The notes beneath the pieces are model-generated. The model had not been told where the DNA came from. It saw only the letters and a list, made by a program, of their open reading frames with translations, and did not search any database. DNA of 64,000 nt, taken from contig VWZL01000877.1 in the NCBI GenBank assembly GCA_013396915.1, positions 815,296 through 879,295 of the forward strand, written 5' to 3'. How positions within the stretch are numbered: position 1 is the stretch's first letter; each line of letters opens with the position of its first letter. This stretch comes from Stercorarius parasiticus. Its lineage: Eukaryota > Chordata > Aves > Charadriiformes > Stercorariidae. This document shows, piece after piece, positions 53,701 to 64,000 of this stretch. Both the position numbers and the translations under genes were made by a program.

Positions 53701-56206
53701 ACACAGAGCCAGACCAAGAAACTCGCCTGTTCTCTCAGTCTGCTAATGTCTCTGAAAAGCCATCAGAGAGGACCACCATGTAGCTAGCAGCTGTTTTAGA
53801 CATCTCCAAATGAAAGATTTTCTCTTTTTTAAGGTATAGGGATGATGAATGTGACTAGAAATTATCTGAAGAGTCCAAGCACAGTGGGAGGGAGCAGAAG
53901 ACATGGCTGCGCTGAGAAGCACATCCAGCTGTCGAGCCTGCAGGTGCATCTGAAGTAGACGGACAGGATAAAAGATTAGGGAAGGTGTTCCTGGGCTGGA
54001 TAAATTTGAGTGATGAGGAAAGTTTGCAAAAGTAAATCAGAAAAAAACATGCTTACGTAAGATCAGGTCTAAAGGAAAATAAGGCAAACGGGGGAATCAA
54101 ATCACAGTTGAGATCTCAGATGTGAAGAGCAAGTAGAAAGATGAGAGCCAAAAGGGAGAAAGGAGTCAAACTATGAAAGAAAAGTGGCATTAGCTCTAGT
54201 GTGAAAAATTATGAACAGCCAGAATGAGAAAAGGTGGCAATGAGAATGGCGAGTGTGAAAGCAAATAATCTGAGTTTAATATCATAAGACAAATACTAAC
54301 AAGGAAATCGTAAATTACCAGAAAATTTTCTGATTCCCCACAAAATCTACATCTGATTGTGAATCATTTACACCCCAGCTAGGAGAGTCTGAGAAATACT
54401 GAAATACTGGGAAACATTACAGAAAACAATCAAGTAAAATGTACTATCTCTTCCAGTGATTGTGATCTATAAAGGCTCCAAATCAGGTATTCAGAGGAAC
54501 GGGGTGGTGAGCAGCAGCACCTCACTGGTGCAAAACAGATACTTTCCTAAACTCAAACACATCCAACTTTCCATCCTTCAGCAACCAAATGCAGACGTGA
54601 ATGCTGTAGGTCTTGAGCAGGGCACCGTGGAAGATAAAAATAGTTCTGCCTGCAACAAACACTTGTCTCTACAGGCTCATAGCACGGCAGTTGAAAAGCA
54701 CGAGGCGCGCTTTCCATTTCTTAATGGAACATCAAATCACATGCTCAGCCACTTGCAGATTAAAACTAGCTGTCTTACAGCTGTGCAACTAGTGATATGA
54801 TTAAAGGAGCACATAAAATCCTTGTAAAGATACTCGTCAATTTGGGATTCTCCAGACACAGCTCCTCCCCCAAAAAAGCCACAGTGCGCAACACATGGCA
54901 ATAAGAAAAACACAGCAGAAGAGGGAAAGAAAAAGAGTGTAAAATGTCCACAACTGAAGTATAACGTGAATATGCGAATATGTTTTATTTCGTATTGGCT
55001 CTTAAGCAAGCAAACGGGGGGAACATTAGAGAACTGAGCTGCAGAAGGTTTAGAGAAGATACAGGTGTTTGAAATAAAAAAGAATGGCTCTCTACATGTT
55101 AAATTGGAAGAAGAAGCAAGAGAAGACACCAAAGAATGATTTTTCACCATGCTCTTTCCGACATGCACAACCTAGCAACTGTAGAGAATGCCAAAATTCA
55201 TTTTTTTTTTTTTTGATCTTGCTGAAGTGCTGTCACAACAGCAGTCCAGTGAGATAAAAGGGCACTCAAAACTGCAGTCACACTTTAAGCTCACTGACTA
55301 TTCTGTTATTCTCCGATAGTTTCCATTTTATTACGGAAATGTTTTCCCATGGAAATGACTTATGAGTACAAGGAGAAGCCTCTCTCCTGAAGAAGATTAT
55401 GGCAATACATCAAAGAAAACCCAAAGAAAGCATCTGGCTTCCCAAAAGAACACAGTATGTTCTAATTCCCCTTTTATTATATTTTTGCTGTTTCTTTTCA
55501 ATGGTAGATAGATACAGACAAAAGAAAGGAGTGTAAAAAACAGTGAGAAATAGTAACGAGGAGCACTGCAAGGAAAGAAAGGTTAATTACAGCACAAGAA
55601 AAGATGCAAGGAATGTGAAGAATGTCAGCAAGTAAATAAATCAATAATCTACAGCCATCATCTACATTCCTGGACTACCTTGAAAGCAACAATATCTGCC
55701 CTTAACATTCCTGACAACAGTAGGGATTTTCAAGGAAGACTTCCCCCGAAGCGCGCTCTGTTTCTACCAGCACCCTCGTGTCAACAGCTGATTACAAGGG
55801 AACCTTTCCGAAGGGAGTCTGTACTACCTCTTTGAACAGCTTTCTTAATGCAAGCTTGTAAATACCTCGGACCGGCCCAGAAACATTAACAAGCTGAAAT
55901 TAATGTTGTGATCATTGAACTTAGTTGAAAAGAACCTCAAGGTCATTGCCAAACAATTGCAGGAATGATACTGTAGATTCGCCCCTCACCACTGCTCTCT
56001 AAAACATACTGGAGCTTAGCAGCTCATATAGAATAAAAGCACAGATCAATAAGGCCAGAAGACTAATGTGGTTTTACAAATGTATTTCTTCACAATGGTA
56101 TCAGCATACTAAAAAGTAAGAGTTTCACAGAGGAAATGGAAGCTGAGCAATAGAGACAAGAGGACATAAAAGTCAGGATTTCTTGGGAATATTACATACT
56201 GTTAAT

Positions 56207-56233
56207 GGGGGGGTGGGGTGGAGGGGGGCCGGG
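56207..56233 (+). repeat. G-rich tract, possible G-quadruplex
   Basis: G7, T, G4, TGGA, G6, CC, G3: four or more guanine runs with loops of one to four nt, about 0.9 kb beyond the CHST9 exon donor. Confidence 0.8.
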
Positions 56234-57123
56234 AAGTAAAAAACAAACTAAAACCTGAGAACAAAACAAGCATACAATTAAAATCAAGGATATGCCATCA
56301 AGTAACATGGCACAGCAGAAGTGGATCTGCAGAGCAAAACAGTGGGTGTTAAGGACCTTACTGACATCCACCCTGTACGCATTTCAGGGGCTTTTTACTT
56401 CAGACTAACTCTAGACTGGTCCTGTGAACTGAGCATCCACTAGAGGTTGAGGCGAATCGTCTGTTCCAGTTTCACCCAAAAAGGAACCTAGATCAACCTG
56501 TGGTGCCAAATGAAATATGGTGAATATGGGGAACAACAGAAATTCAACTCAGGAGTGTAATCTTGAGCCAATGCTAATACAGATTTACCTGAAGTTGCAA
56601 TGTGACTCTGGTGCTATATCTAAAAAAGTCTTGGAAGTCCAGTAGCCAACTCCGTCCCAAACGAAAAAAAATAAGACACCAACAGGATAGGGTGATTCCA
56701 CATCAGCATTGTTGCTTAGAAGTCCACTTTCATCTACAAGACGTAGCAGTAATTCTCCAAAAATTGCTTTGCCCCACAAAGTAAAATGTCCAAACCCCAC
56801 AGAAAATTATATACACAGAATTATTTCTAAACTGGCCTTGCTTGGCTTCACGCATCCACAATATGCTTTTGCAACACTTGCTTTTGCAAATGAAGCTGAT
56901 ACAATACAATTAGGTATCTGGGGGAATCTTTTCACGTGACTCAAGAAACTTCTTAATGTTTATATGAAGAGTAGCAATTAAACCAAGTCTGTTTTCAATG
57001 CCATTCTGCTGCCAAACAGAGGAACTCCTCCCAGCTGTCCCCCCAGGACTTCACAATCATCTTTTAAGTAATGGATACAATTACATTAAAAAAAAAAGAA
57101 AAAAGAAGGAAAACCTACTGTAC

Positions 57124-57223
57124 CTGTATGTTGTTCTTCAATCCAGGCTTGCAGATACATGACGAGGAGTAGACCAGCTACTCCAAACATCAGTACAGAC
57201 ACAAAGACTTGTCTTAGGTTCAT
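57124..57223 (-). CDS. CHST9: CHST9, first coding exon (N-terminal 33 codons, partial gene)
   Basis: This is the first coding segment of N-acetylgalactosamine-4-O-sulfotransferase 2. In mammals this type II Golgi membrane enzyme transfers sulfate from PAPS to carbon 4 of terminal GalNAc on N- and O-glycans. Seen: an ATG at 57223-57221, a five-residue tail (MNLRQ), a hydrophobic signal-anchor helix at about residues 6-24 containing GVAGLLL, then a stem beginning [10 protein letters not shown]. It ends in phase 1 at ACAG, followed by a GTACAG donor at 57123-57118. As I recall the human protein, about 28 of 34 residues match. The paralogue CHST8 shares the GLLL helix but lacks WIEEQHT, so CHST9 is preferred. 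The start is fixed because the frame closes upstream at TAG (57241-57239) with no ATG between. The stem and sulfotransferase domain, including the PAPS-binding motifs, are on later exons not found here, so the protein is incomplete. Confidence 0.9.
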
Positions 57224-57227
57224 GACC

Positions 57228-57260
57228 CTATCAGAGGGCTACTTTTCAGCTTTCAGAAGG
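57228..57260 (-). repeat. Imperfect 22-nt tandem repeat just ahead of the CHST9 ATG
   Basis: On the minus strand CCTTCTGAAAG (57260-57250) recurs as CCCTCTGATAG (57238-57228), exactly 22 nt later with 9 of 11 bases identical. Because 22 is not a multiple of three, such a duplication would shift the frame between the upstream ATG at 57266 and the main ATG at 57223. The match is short, so chance similarity remains possible. Confidence 0.45.
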
Positions 57261-57266
57261 ACGCAT
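57246..57266 (-). promoter_or_regulatory. Upstream ORF 2 in the CHST9 leader (6 codons, relic of an older start)
   Basis: An ATG at 57266-57264 opens MRPSES and closes at TGA (57248-57246), 43 nt ahead of the main ATG and out of frame with it. The -3 base is G (GCCATGC), a good initiation context. The first residues resemble the extended human CHST9 amino terminus (MQPSE, from memory). This suggests the ATG was once the protein start and became an upstream ORF after a small insertion. The reading frame is directly visible; its regulatory role is inferred. Confidence 0.5.
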
Positions 57267-57286
57267 GGCTCACTTTTCTGAAGCTT

Positions 57287-57301
57287 TCAGCGTGCCTGCA
57301 T
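57287..57301 (-). promoter_or_regulatory. Upstream ORF 1 in the CHST9 leader (4 codons)
   Basis: On the minus strand an ATG at 57301-57299 opens MQAR and closes at TGA (57289-57287). It lies 78 nt ahead of the main ATG and downstream of the predicted acceptor, so it would be in the mature mRNA. The -3 base is A (AAGATGC), a fair initiation context. Upstream ORFs generally lower translation of the main frame. Whether this one does is inference. Confidence 0.45.
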
Positions 57302-57328
57302 CTTCTTCAGTATCTTCCCCTGACCAAC

Positions 57329-60300
57329 CTGGAATAACAAGAGATGGAGCTAGTTCTCATGTTTCATTTTTATTGTTCACCAGAGCCTGTGGAAACAGCA
57401 CACTATATACAAGCTAGAGCTCTTACAAGCTATGACTTTCAATGCTTAGATTTCTGTTCACAACCACAATGATGTTTCTACCCATGGATGAGTTCCAAAG
57501 CAGAAGTGTTTCTCAAAGTGGCTACAGAGACCATTTCACCTCCATGCTGCTGAACAATGCCTGCTGCCATAACAGTGGAAGGTGACATTCCACACGAGAT
57601 GCACAGGTGTCACACCAGTACACCACTGCCCACCAATTATCACAGCTGATAAGGTGCGGCAGCAGGTGGAGGTCCCCCCAGGTGTCCGAGTTGCACCTCA
57701 GCTCTGCCAGCCCCCTGCGGTGGGCAACCCACCGCCTTTGCTTCTGGACCGCATCCGCCCAAGGAAGGATGCCTGCAGTCACCCCCACAACACAACAACT
57801 CCTCTCGCAGTGCCTCGGCAGCGGTTGAGCCTACACTTCAGGGAGTCATACTCTGATGTTCACCCTCAAACACGAATCCAAGTTGAGTGTTGCAGGGTTA
57901 GGGAATGTCAGCATAAGATGATGTCAGTAATGCTGCAGAAATGGAATTAATGGATCATCTTTTTACTCAGCTATTTTGTGACAGGGGAAGGAATTGTCAA
58001 GAACCCAGTTCTTGCCGCTAAGTTCAACAGAAATGAGAACAAATATAAAATCTTACCAAAGAGATTACTTTCTTGCACAGCAGAGGGCCCAGAAAGAGGA
58101 AGTAATTTACCTGATACCCTGTACCTGCCACAAAGGGGCCATAAAATTCAGTTTGTAACAACAGAACATAGAAGACACTGTGGATCATAAAAAAGCCAAC
58201 TCCTTAACATGAATCAGAACGCGTTCACTTTGAAAGCGCATTGCTAGAACCTGAAGAGCAGCTGTTGAAACTGGCCTGCACAGCAAAAGATAAAGTGTTA
58301 AAATTCAACAGAATGGACACCGTTGTAAGTGTGTATCTGATAGAGGCGTCCGGTAAACTACTGCAAAGAATGCGAAGAAAAACTCAAGCTTTTAAAGGCA
58401 GACAGTCTACTGAAAAATATTTGAAAGAGAAATCTGTTAAAAGAACAGGGCTAAAGTACATGTGCATCCAACTAAACAGAAAAAGAAAATGCAGGCATTT
58501 AACAGTTATTCTGAAATGTACAAGTACTGTGTGTTCCACAAGTTTGTATTTTTAAATAACTCAGCACTGTTACATCTATAATTGCCGAGTTTCTAAAAAT
58601 ACATATACACATAAGGCTTAGCAGGAACTCCCATTAAAAATAGCTGTTGAATGAACAAAGTAACTATGTTAGAAAGGGACAAAAGATTTCAAGAACAACA
58701 GAACTGTGTTCAGAACTTTACAGAATTTTTTCCAATTCTGTGCCATTAAAACTATACACTTCTCTGAAGCACAAACTTGCCTGCAGAAACTGTAAACCAG
58801 AGTTTAAATATTAATCATTTTGTATGTAATTGTACTGTAGAAGACAGATAGCTAGACATTAACAGAATGTAAGTGTTCTGTCTGAAGTCTTTTTTGTATG
58901 GATTTTGAAGTATCTGGTTTGAACCTGAAACACGGAGGGAGGTGAGTCGGTGCTTTATTCCATCTAGTTCTCTCTGCCTTGATTCTGCAGAGGTGGAGTT
59001 TACTCTTACATACATGCACCTGTTTGCAGCTATCGCGATGATGCACAGGACTGGAAGGAAGCAGTGAAGACAGGGCAAAAAGGGAGAAAATGCTTGGGGA
59101 ATTCTCTGCGAAATGTCTTTTGCAAGGCTGTGGGCAGCGGAGCCTCCTTTCAGCCAGCTCTTCAGTAGCTCTTATCGCTTGCACCTTTTCCTACAGTGCC
59201 CTAAGCATTCTCAGACTTGCAGTCTTCCTTATCTACCCTAAAAGGTTTACTTAGGTCTTTGCACCTAACTTCAGTCCTGCAGCAAATGCACTGTTTGCAT
59301 GTCTTCAGAAATCACTCTGCTGACGAGACAGAAGCTTCCCAGCATAAGCAATGCTTCAAGAACCATTAGTCAAAGGACCAATGAATACAAACCTCTTCTG
59401 TTTTCCCCCAAACAAAAGCCGTGTTGTTCATGTAACAGGACATAGACAGCATCTGGATTAGAAAAAAAAAAGCCAAATAAATAAGACATGAAGGTCTGAA
59501 TGAGTATCTTTGAAAGAAATGAAACAATTTGCAGGTACTAAAAAGCAGGAATCAGTTTATTTTGGAAAAGCTGCTTGGGGTTCGTGACTTTCTTATAATA
59601 AAAAAAGCAAGCAATCCAGACACACACAATGAGTGGTGGCATGCCTCCAAATAGGCCCACTTCTGTGGTTTTGTTACCCGTTTCCATCTCTGACTACACG
59701 AAACTCTCTAATTTTCGGCCCTCCTTTCTGAAAACCAATGTCCTTGAATAGGCAAGAAAAGCTGTCTCAGGCCACTTGGATGATGATGAAAGCAAAGCAT
59801 CTCACACCGCATCTCCGTGAATGTTCCGACACGTGTAAGCTGGTACTGCTGCTCTCTCCAGCCACTTGCTGTCCTCATCCCTGACTGCCCAGCTCTTCCC
59901 ACCACCAGGAGGGCTTACACACCTGCCCAATAACACTCAGACAGCTCATCCAATTAAAACTGCTCCAGAAAGAGGAAGCAGGGACCTTACTGCCAAAGGA
60001 AGTCAGAAAACACTGGTTTTACCAAACTACAGCCCACAAAGTACATACTCAAGGAATAGTGCCACTGGTTTTTCCTTTAGCAATACTAGCCATCGCATGC
60101 ATCCATGACGCATGATGGCATAGCTGACCTTGTTTGGGCTGACTTTGCCCAAACACCACCATGGTTTCACGCAGCTCCATCATCACCTTTTGGATGCACA
60201 GTAAAATCAGGAGCATTTCCAAGCAATTTAATCTGTGAATAAGAAATGAGATGTTTTTTTCTACTAGGCTAGTCTCAGTTTTGAGTGGATAGAAGTTCAA

Positions 60301-63300
60301 GGCGCTTCTTTTTTTTTTTTTTTTTAAAACTACTAAACACACCCTAAAGCCGATTTACTCCACCATCACAGTCACAACAAGTATCTTTGTACCAAGAGTT
60401 TTCATGCTGCTTTCAATTAGTTCAATTTATTTCAAATTAATTTATATGAAACTGCATTCTTTATTTATGCGTTGGCTAAATTTTAAGATTAGTTTTAAAC
60501 AAGAGTAACATTAGTTTCAATTAAGACTACCTATTTTAGCACAGGTTAGATTCTAAATATGTCAAACCCATCCAAAACCTGAAGCTATTCTGCTACCTTA
60601 TAAGATTTTTAAAGGCCTTTCAGCTTGAATCAGTAGTTTAATTTATTTAACATAGTGATTTGTAACCCACATATGAAAAAATGATAGCAGCATTAAAAGA
60701 AGTCTGTCTCTATGAGACTTCTAGTAGAACTTGAAAAATGGCCACGCAACACTGACAAATTTGCTCCTTTAGTATTAAAAAGCAACGGTTGTGGATAACA
60801 CTGTGTAGTATCCTGGCAAAGAGGAAATACCTGCAAATATTCTTTAATCAAGATGAATGCTCTCTTGTGGCTGTGAAGAAAGAGCCAACAAGCAATTACT
60901 TTCAACCTAAATATTTTCAAAAGAGATCAGCTGCATCCAAACAGAGGTTCAGCATCCCTAGTTAAGCTGTAAATCTTTCTTTGCCCCCAGTGCCAGGTAA
61001 CAAGGCTCCACCAGATGATAGCTTGACCATCCTGCTGAATAGGATGCTTGCTATGGGGAAACTACAGCCTAAGAAACTGCTGTGTCCCTCTCACCTATGC
61101 TGAACTCAATTCCTTCTTCAGCCCATAGTGACCCATGCATCCCAAAATTTCAAGTCCTTTTGAGATAGATTAGTGCATATTGTTCTTACCCGTCATGGGG
61201 AAACAGTTAATCTGGCAGATGAAAACACTACATGCCGTAGATGACAACACAGACCTCTCTGCAGCAAAAATTTAGGAACTTAACAAGTTTATAATTATTC
61301 ACTTCTGAGGCCAAATTGTTTAATACCATTGTCAAATTTAAGAGTTTCAGGAATACACATTCCGCTAATGCAAAATCCTTACATTTTTCCCAGTTTGTGT
61401 TTTGGGTCCAGTTCAGAGAGGCACATTCCCGTACAGGGCCAACACAAGCAAGTGAAATACCACAGTCACCCAAAAATGGGGAAGAGTGCATCTCTTTCAT
61501 TTTGGCATGATTCCTCATTTTAGTACATTGTCCACCTTTCTCTTCCTGGCAAGCAAATATACCTGCAGCTGAAGAGAGGCACCTCCAGCACCCTTCCTGA
61601 TTCTTCCTATTCCAGACCACACAAAACCAATGGCATTTGGTCACATTTGGTTAATTTAACATTTCCTTGCTACTATTACCTTCACCATCATCTAGTTCTG
61701 AAATCAAAAACATGTAAAAGCAAAACATTAGATTGTCTCAAACTACTTTGAAACCCTTGTTTTTAATCCCCGTCCACCTTTTTTCCTTCACCCTAAAAAA
61801 AAAAAAAAGATGATGAAAATGATTGGTTAGCCAGCAGAATACTTATGAAAAAAACAGATGCTCTTTATAATTGTCAAAGCATTCACTCTAGTGTGGGTTA
61901 CCACAAATTCCCACCCACTCAGAAACTCCTTAGACACAACTGAATTAATGAAAGCAAAATAAGAAAAAGGACGCAGAAAGCTACTGCAACCACACACACG
62001 TGGTTTTTTCTTTTCTTCCTTCCTTACCCCTAGAAGCAATACATTTTCTAATGCCTCCACTGGAGTATCATGGCAAGAAAATTTTGCCCTGAGGAATGTC
62101 CTGCTGGGCACTGTCCCAGGCTACTTTCCGCTCAGTCAGCGGAAGGAGTCAAGGATATCTTCTGACTTCAACGCTCCCCCTCCTCCCTCACTTCTCATCT
62201 GTTACCTTGTGTCCTACTTCACGCGTAGGTGATCCTCCAGGATCACCTTTCCACTGTCCAACATCTCAACTTTCTGGCTTCACAACAGCTAGCACAAGGC
62301 ACAGCTCCAGCTCTGAACAATGCTTGCACAGTTCCTCATATCAGGCAGCGCTAGCCTTCGTTGTAGTTTATTGCTAGGAATAAATATACATTATTTGCCA
62401 TTTTCTCTCGCCAGCAAGTTACAGAGTATTATGGTTGGGTGAAGTCAAAGTCCTTACAGAAATTTGAATTAAGCTCATAACCAGACAAAGATAATCAAAC
62501 TCAGTGCCACCGAGAAAGTTTGTAAAAATAAGAAGTGAAGGAAAAAAGCAATGAAGAACCAAACCAAAATTCCCATAATGTGGCCCTTCCTGTCCATAGC
62601 AATCTAGTGAGGATATTGGGGTAGCAAAAATGGTTAACAATCTGTCAGACCTCACTTACAGGGTCTGAATACAGGGCAGGGCAGTAATGAATTTCCCTCT
62701 CACCCCATGACAGACACCCTTTCAACACCTGGTGCCACAGAGGGAGATACCCAGCATCCAGGCCCACTGGTACATCAGTCCTGCTGACACCTCAGCAACT
62801 TCTTCACCTGAAGAGTTGCTTATAAAAAGGTTGTGTTGAAGTGTAAGTGAAGACGCCATCTGGCCTGCACTACTTTTATCACCGGCAATAACAGAAGATT
62901 ACTACCTACCAACCTCGCAAATCACGTTAAGAGAATTTTGTTACGGAGTTCTATAAGACAAAAACAATGAAATATTTTGTATGAAATATGTAGCGATTTC
63001 TTTTCAAAGGAGAGTGCTGTTAAAACAAAGTGAGCATCCTTCCCTCACCCAGTGAAAATCATGAAACAGTAAAGCCCCTGTAAAAAAATAGAGCTCGAAA
63101 ACTTAAAATTTCAAAAGCAATCAGGAAATTCCAAACATCAACATCACCAAAGTAACCTCCCTCCCAGCCACGTTGCACATATTTAACATTTTTCTAGTTC
63201 GCTCTCCCTTGTTATATAGCAGACCACAATGTTGTTATAGCAATTACATTCTGTTATTAACGCACTTTATAGCATACAACACACTGTACAAAGTTAATAA

Positions 63301-64000
63301 TGTGGCAAAGAAAATATGGTTTGCATTTGATTTGGCCATTTTAATCTATTGAAGTCACTAGTTCCTTATTATCATTTCAATATATTTCAAAAAAAAAAAT
63401 TCGTTTTAATGAAGCAATGGATGTAAACAAGACTCATTTTAGAAAAGAGGCATATATTCGCTTTTGATGCCATTAAATCTTCCCCTAGGAATTGTACCAA
63501 GTGAATGAAAGCACTCCATAGCACCTGCATTGCTTCTGAGAACATGAACAAATACAGCCACTTACCTGGTCCTGCTCCTCAACCATATATCCCATTGAAC
63601 TTCAGATCGTATTAGTTTAATCCACACAGCAACCCTCGGCCACTTGTAGGTTACTTTAAAGCTGCCATTCTCATTATCATTCTTTATAATGAAACAAACA
63701 AAAGCTATCCTTGCGTTAACAATAGATAAATGCAGAGTTGTCCTACCCATGAGTATGTAGGTTAACACACCAGCACCACAAAAAGCTTTACTTACTTAAA
63801 GAGAACAGAGAAGACACTCCAGTACTGAAGGTGACGGGTTTGGAACTTCACCAGTTTACCAGAATATTCAATACCAAGGGTTTCGTCCTACAGCTGCAGG
63901 ACTTCTCGCTTCAAAAAGGAAAAGGCATTATTATTATTCTTAGCAGCTCCCAGTCAGGACTGGGGGACACTACTGCACCTCAGCAAAGACAGGTTTGGCA
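57329..64000. other. 5' intron of CHST9 (upstream of the coding exon)
   Basis: Upstream of CHST9 in its reading direction. A locally GC-rich patch at about 57600-57840 carries overlapping open frames on both strands. A strong donor-like site (CAG|GTAAGT) on the minus strand at 63566/63565 could end a non-coding first exon. No CpG island or TATA box that would mark the CHST9 promoter was recognised, so transcription probably starts beyond 64000 or at an inconspicuous promoter. Confidence 0.5.
60309..60325 (+). repeat. Poly(T) tract, 17 nt
   Basis: Uninterrupted T17 in the 5' intron of CHST9. No associated element was recognised. Confidence 0.9.

Larger units (their letters stand above)
43679..57123. 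other. Intron of CHST9 downstream of the first coding exon
   Basis: Between the inverted repeat and the CHST9 donor at 57123 there is only simple sequence and unassigned intron. A-runs lie at 45706-45718, 50698-50714 and, close to the donor, about 57089-57107. Frames of 107-143 codons (48565-48888 plus, 48058-48432 plus, 54737-55168 minus) have no recognisable domain. No peptide matching the next part of CHST9 was found. Confidence 0.6.
57124..57328 (-). other. CHST9: CHST9 exon with 5' UTR, bounded by splice sites
   Basis: Whole exon containing the CHST9 start codon. Read on the minus strand, a pyrimidine-leaning tract (ttgttattccag) ends at 57329, giving an acceptor and an exon of 205 nt: 105 nt of 5' leader and 100 nt of coding sequence. 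The donor after 57124 is GT with moderate consensus. An exon with leader and start codon behind an acceptor implies at least one non-coding exon at higher coordinates. The leader holds two short upstream reading frames and an imperfect 22-nt tandem repeat, listed separately. The coding part and donor are firm. The acceptor is a prediction from sequence, and another AG inside the leader could be used. Confidence 0.65.

Noticed and set aside
54737..55168. 143-codon open frame on the minus strand
   Set aside because: No recognisable domain, low-complexity phenylalanine- and serine-rich stretches, and no splice or promoter context. Consistent with chance.
61228..61644. 138-codon open frame on the minus strand upstream of the CHST9 exon
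   Set aside because: No similarity to CHST9 or another known protein. On the correct strand, but without a convincing donor at its end.

Overview
This window is vertebrate nuclear DNA, almost certainly from a bird. It is AT-rich and nearly all non-coding. It holds 5'-truncated CR1 LINEs of avian type, older CR1/L3 relics and one solo LTR of a type I recall from endogenous retroviruses of neoavian birds. There are no operons, ribosomal or transfer RNA genes or CRISPR arrays. The small open reading frames scattered through it do not look like genes.

The only host coding sequence I can support is one short exon on the minus strand at 57124-57328. It carries the start codon and the first 33 codons of CHST9 (N-acetylgalactosamine-4-O-sulfotransferase 2, a Golgi enzyme). 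The exon has an acceptor and a donor splice site. Its peptide is a short cytoplasmic tail, a signal-anchor helix and the diagnostic stretch ending in WIEEQHT. CHST9 therefore runs right to left. Positions above 57328 belong to the preceding intron and possibly 5' non-coding exons. Positions below 57124 are the following intron, which appears to run to the left edge because I found no later CHST9 exon. I searched those 57 kb by eye for the conserved peptides, so a very short exon could have been missed.

Layout, left to right: 1940-3125, a decayed CR1 on the plus strand; 7915-7980, a GT/AC repeat able to form a hairpin; 13149-14595, a fairly well preserved 5'-truncated CR1 on the minus strand with frameshifts and a damaged reverse transcriptase box; 21105-21395, an ancient CR1/L3 relic on the minus strand; 25335-25358, a run of guanines; 26402-26777, a 186-bp tandem duplication with a single N at the junction, probably an assembly error; 29693-30116, a CR1 3' end on the plus strand; 33476-34067, the solo LTR; 35471-35494, a 24-base run of Ns; 41004-41031 and 56207-56233, further G-quadruplex-type tracts; 43649-43678, a perfect inverted repeat; 57124-57328, the CHST9 exon. 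Everything else is unassigned intronic sequence.

I found no undescribed biological system. The most interesting point is the 5' leader of the CHST9 exon. It has two tiny upstream reading frames, and an apparent 22-nt tandem duplication seems to have cut off the upstream start codon used in the human protein.
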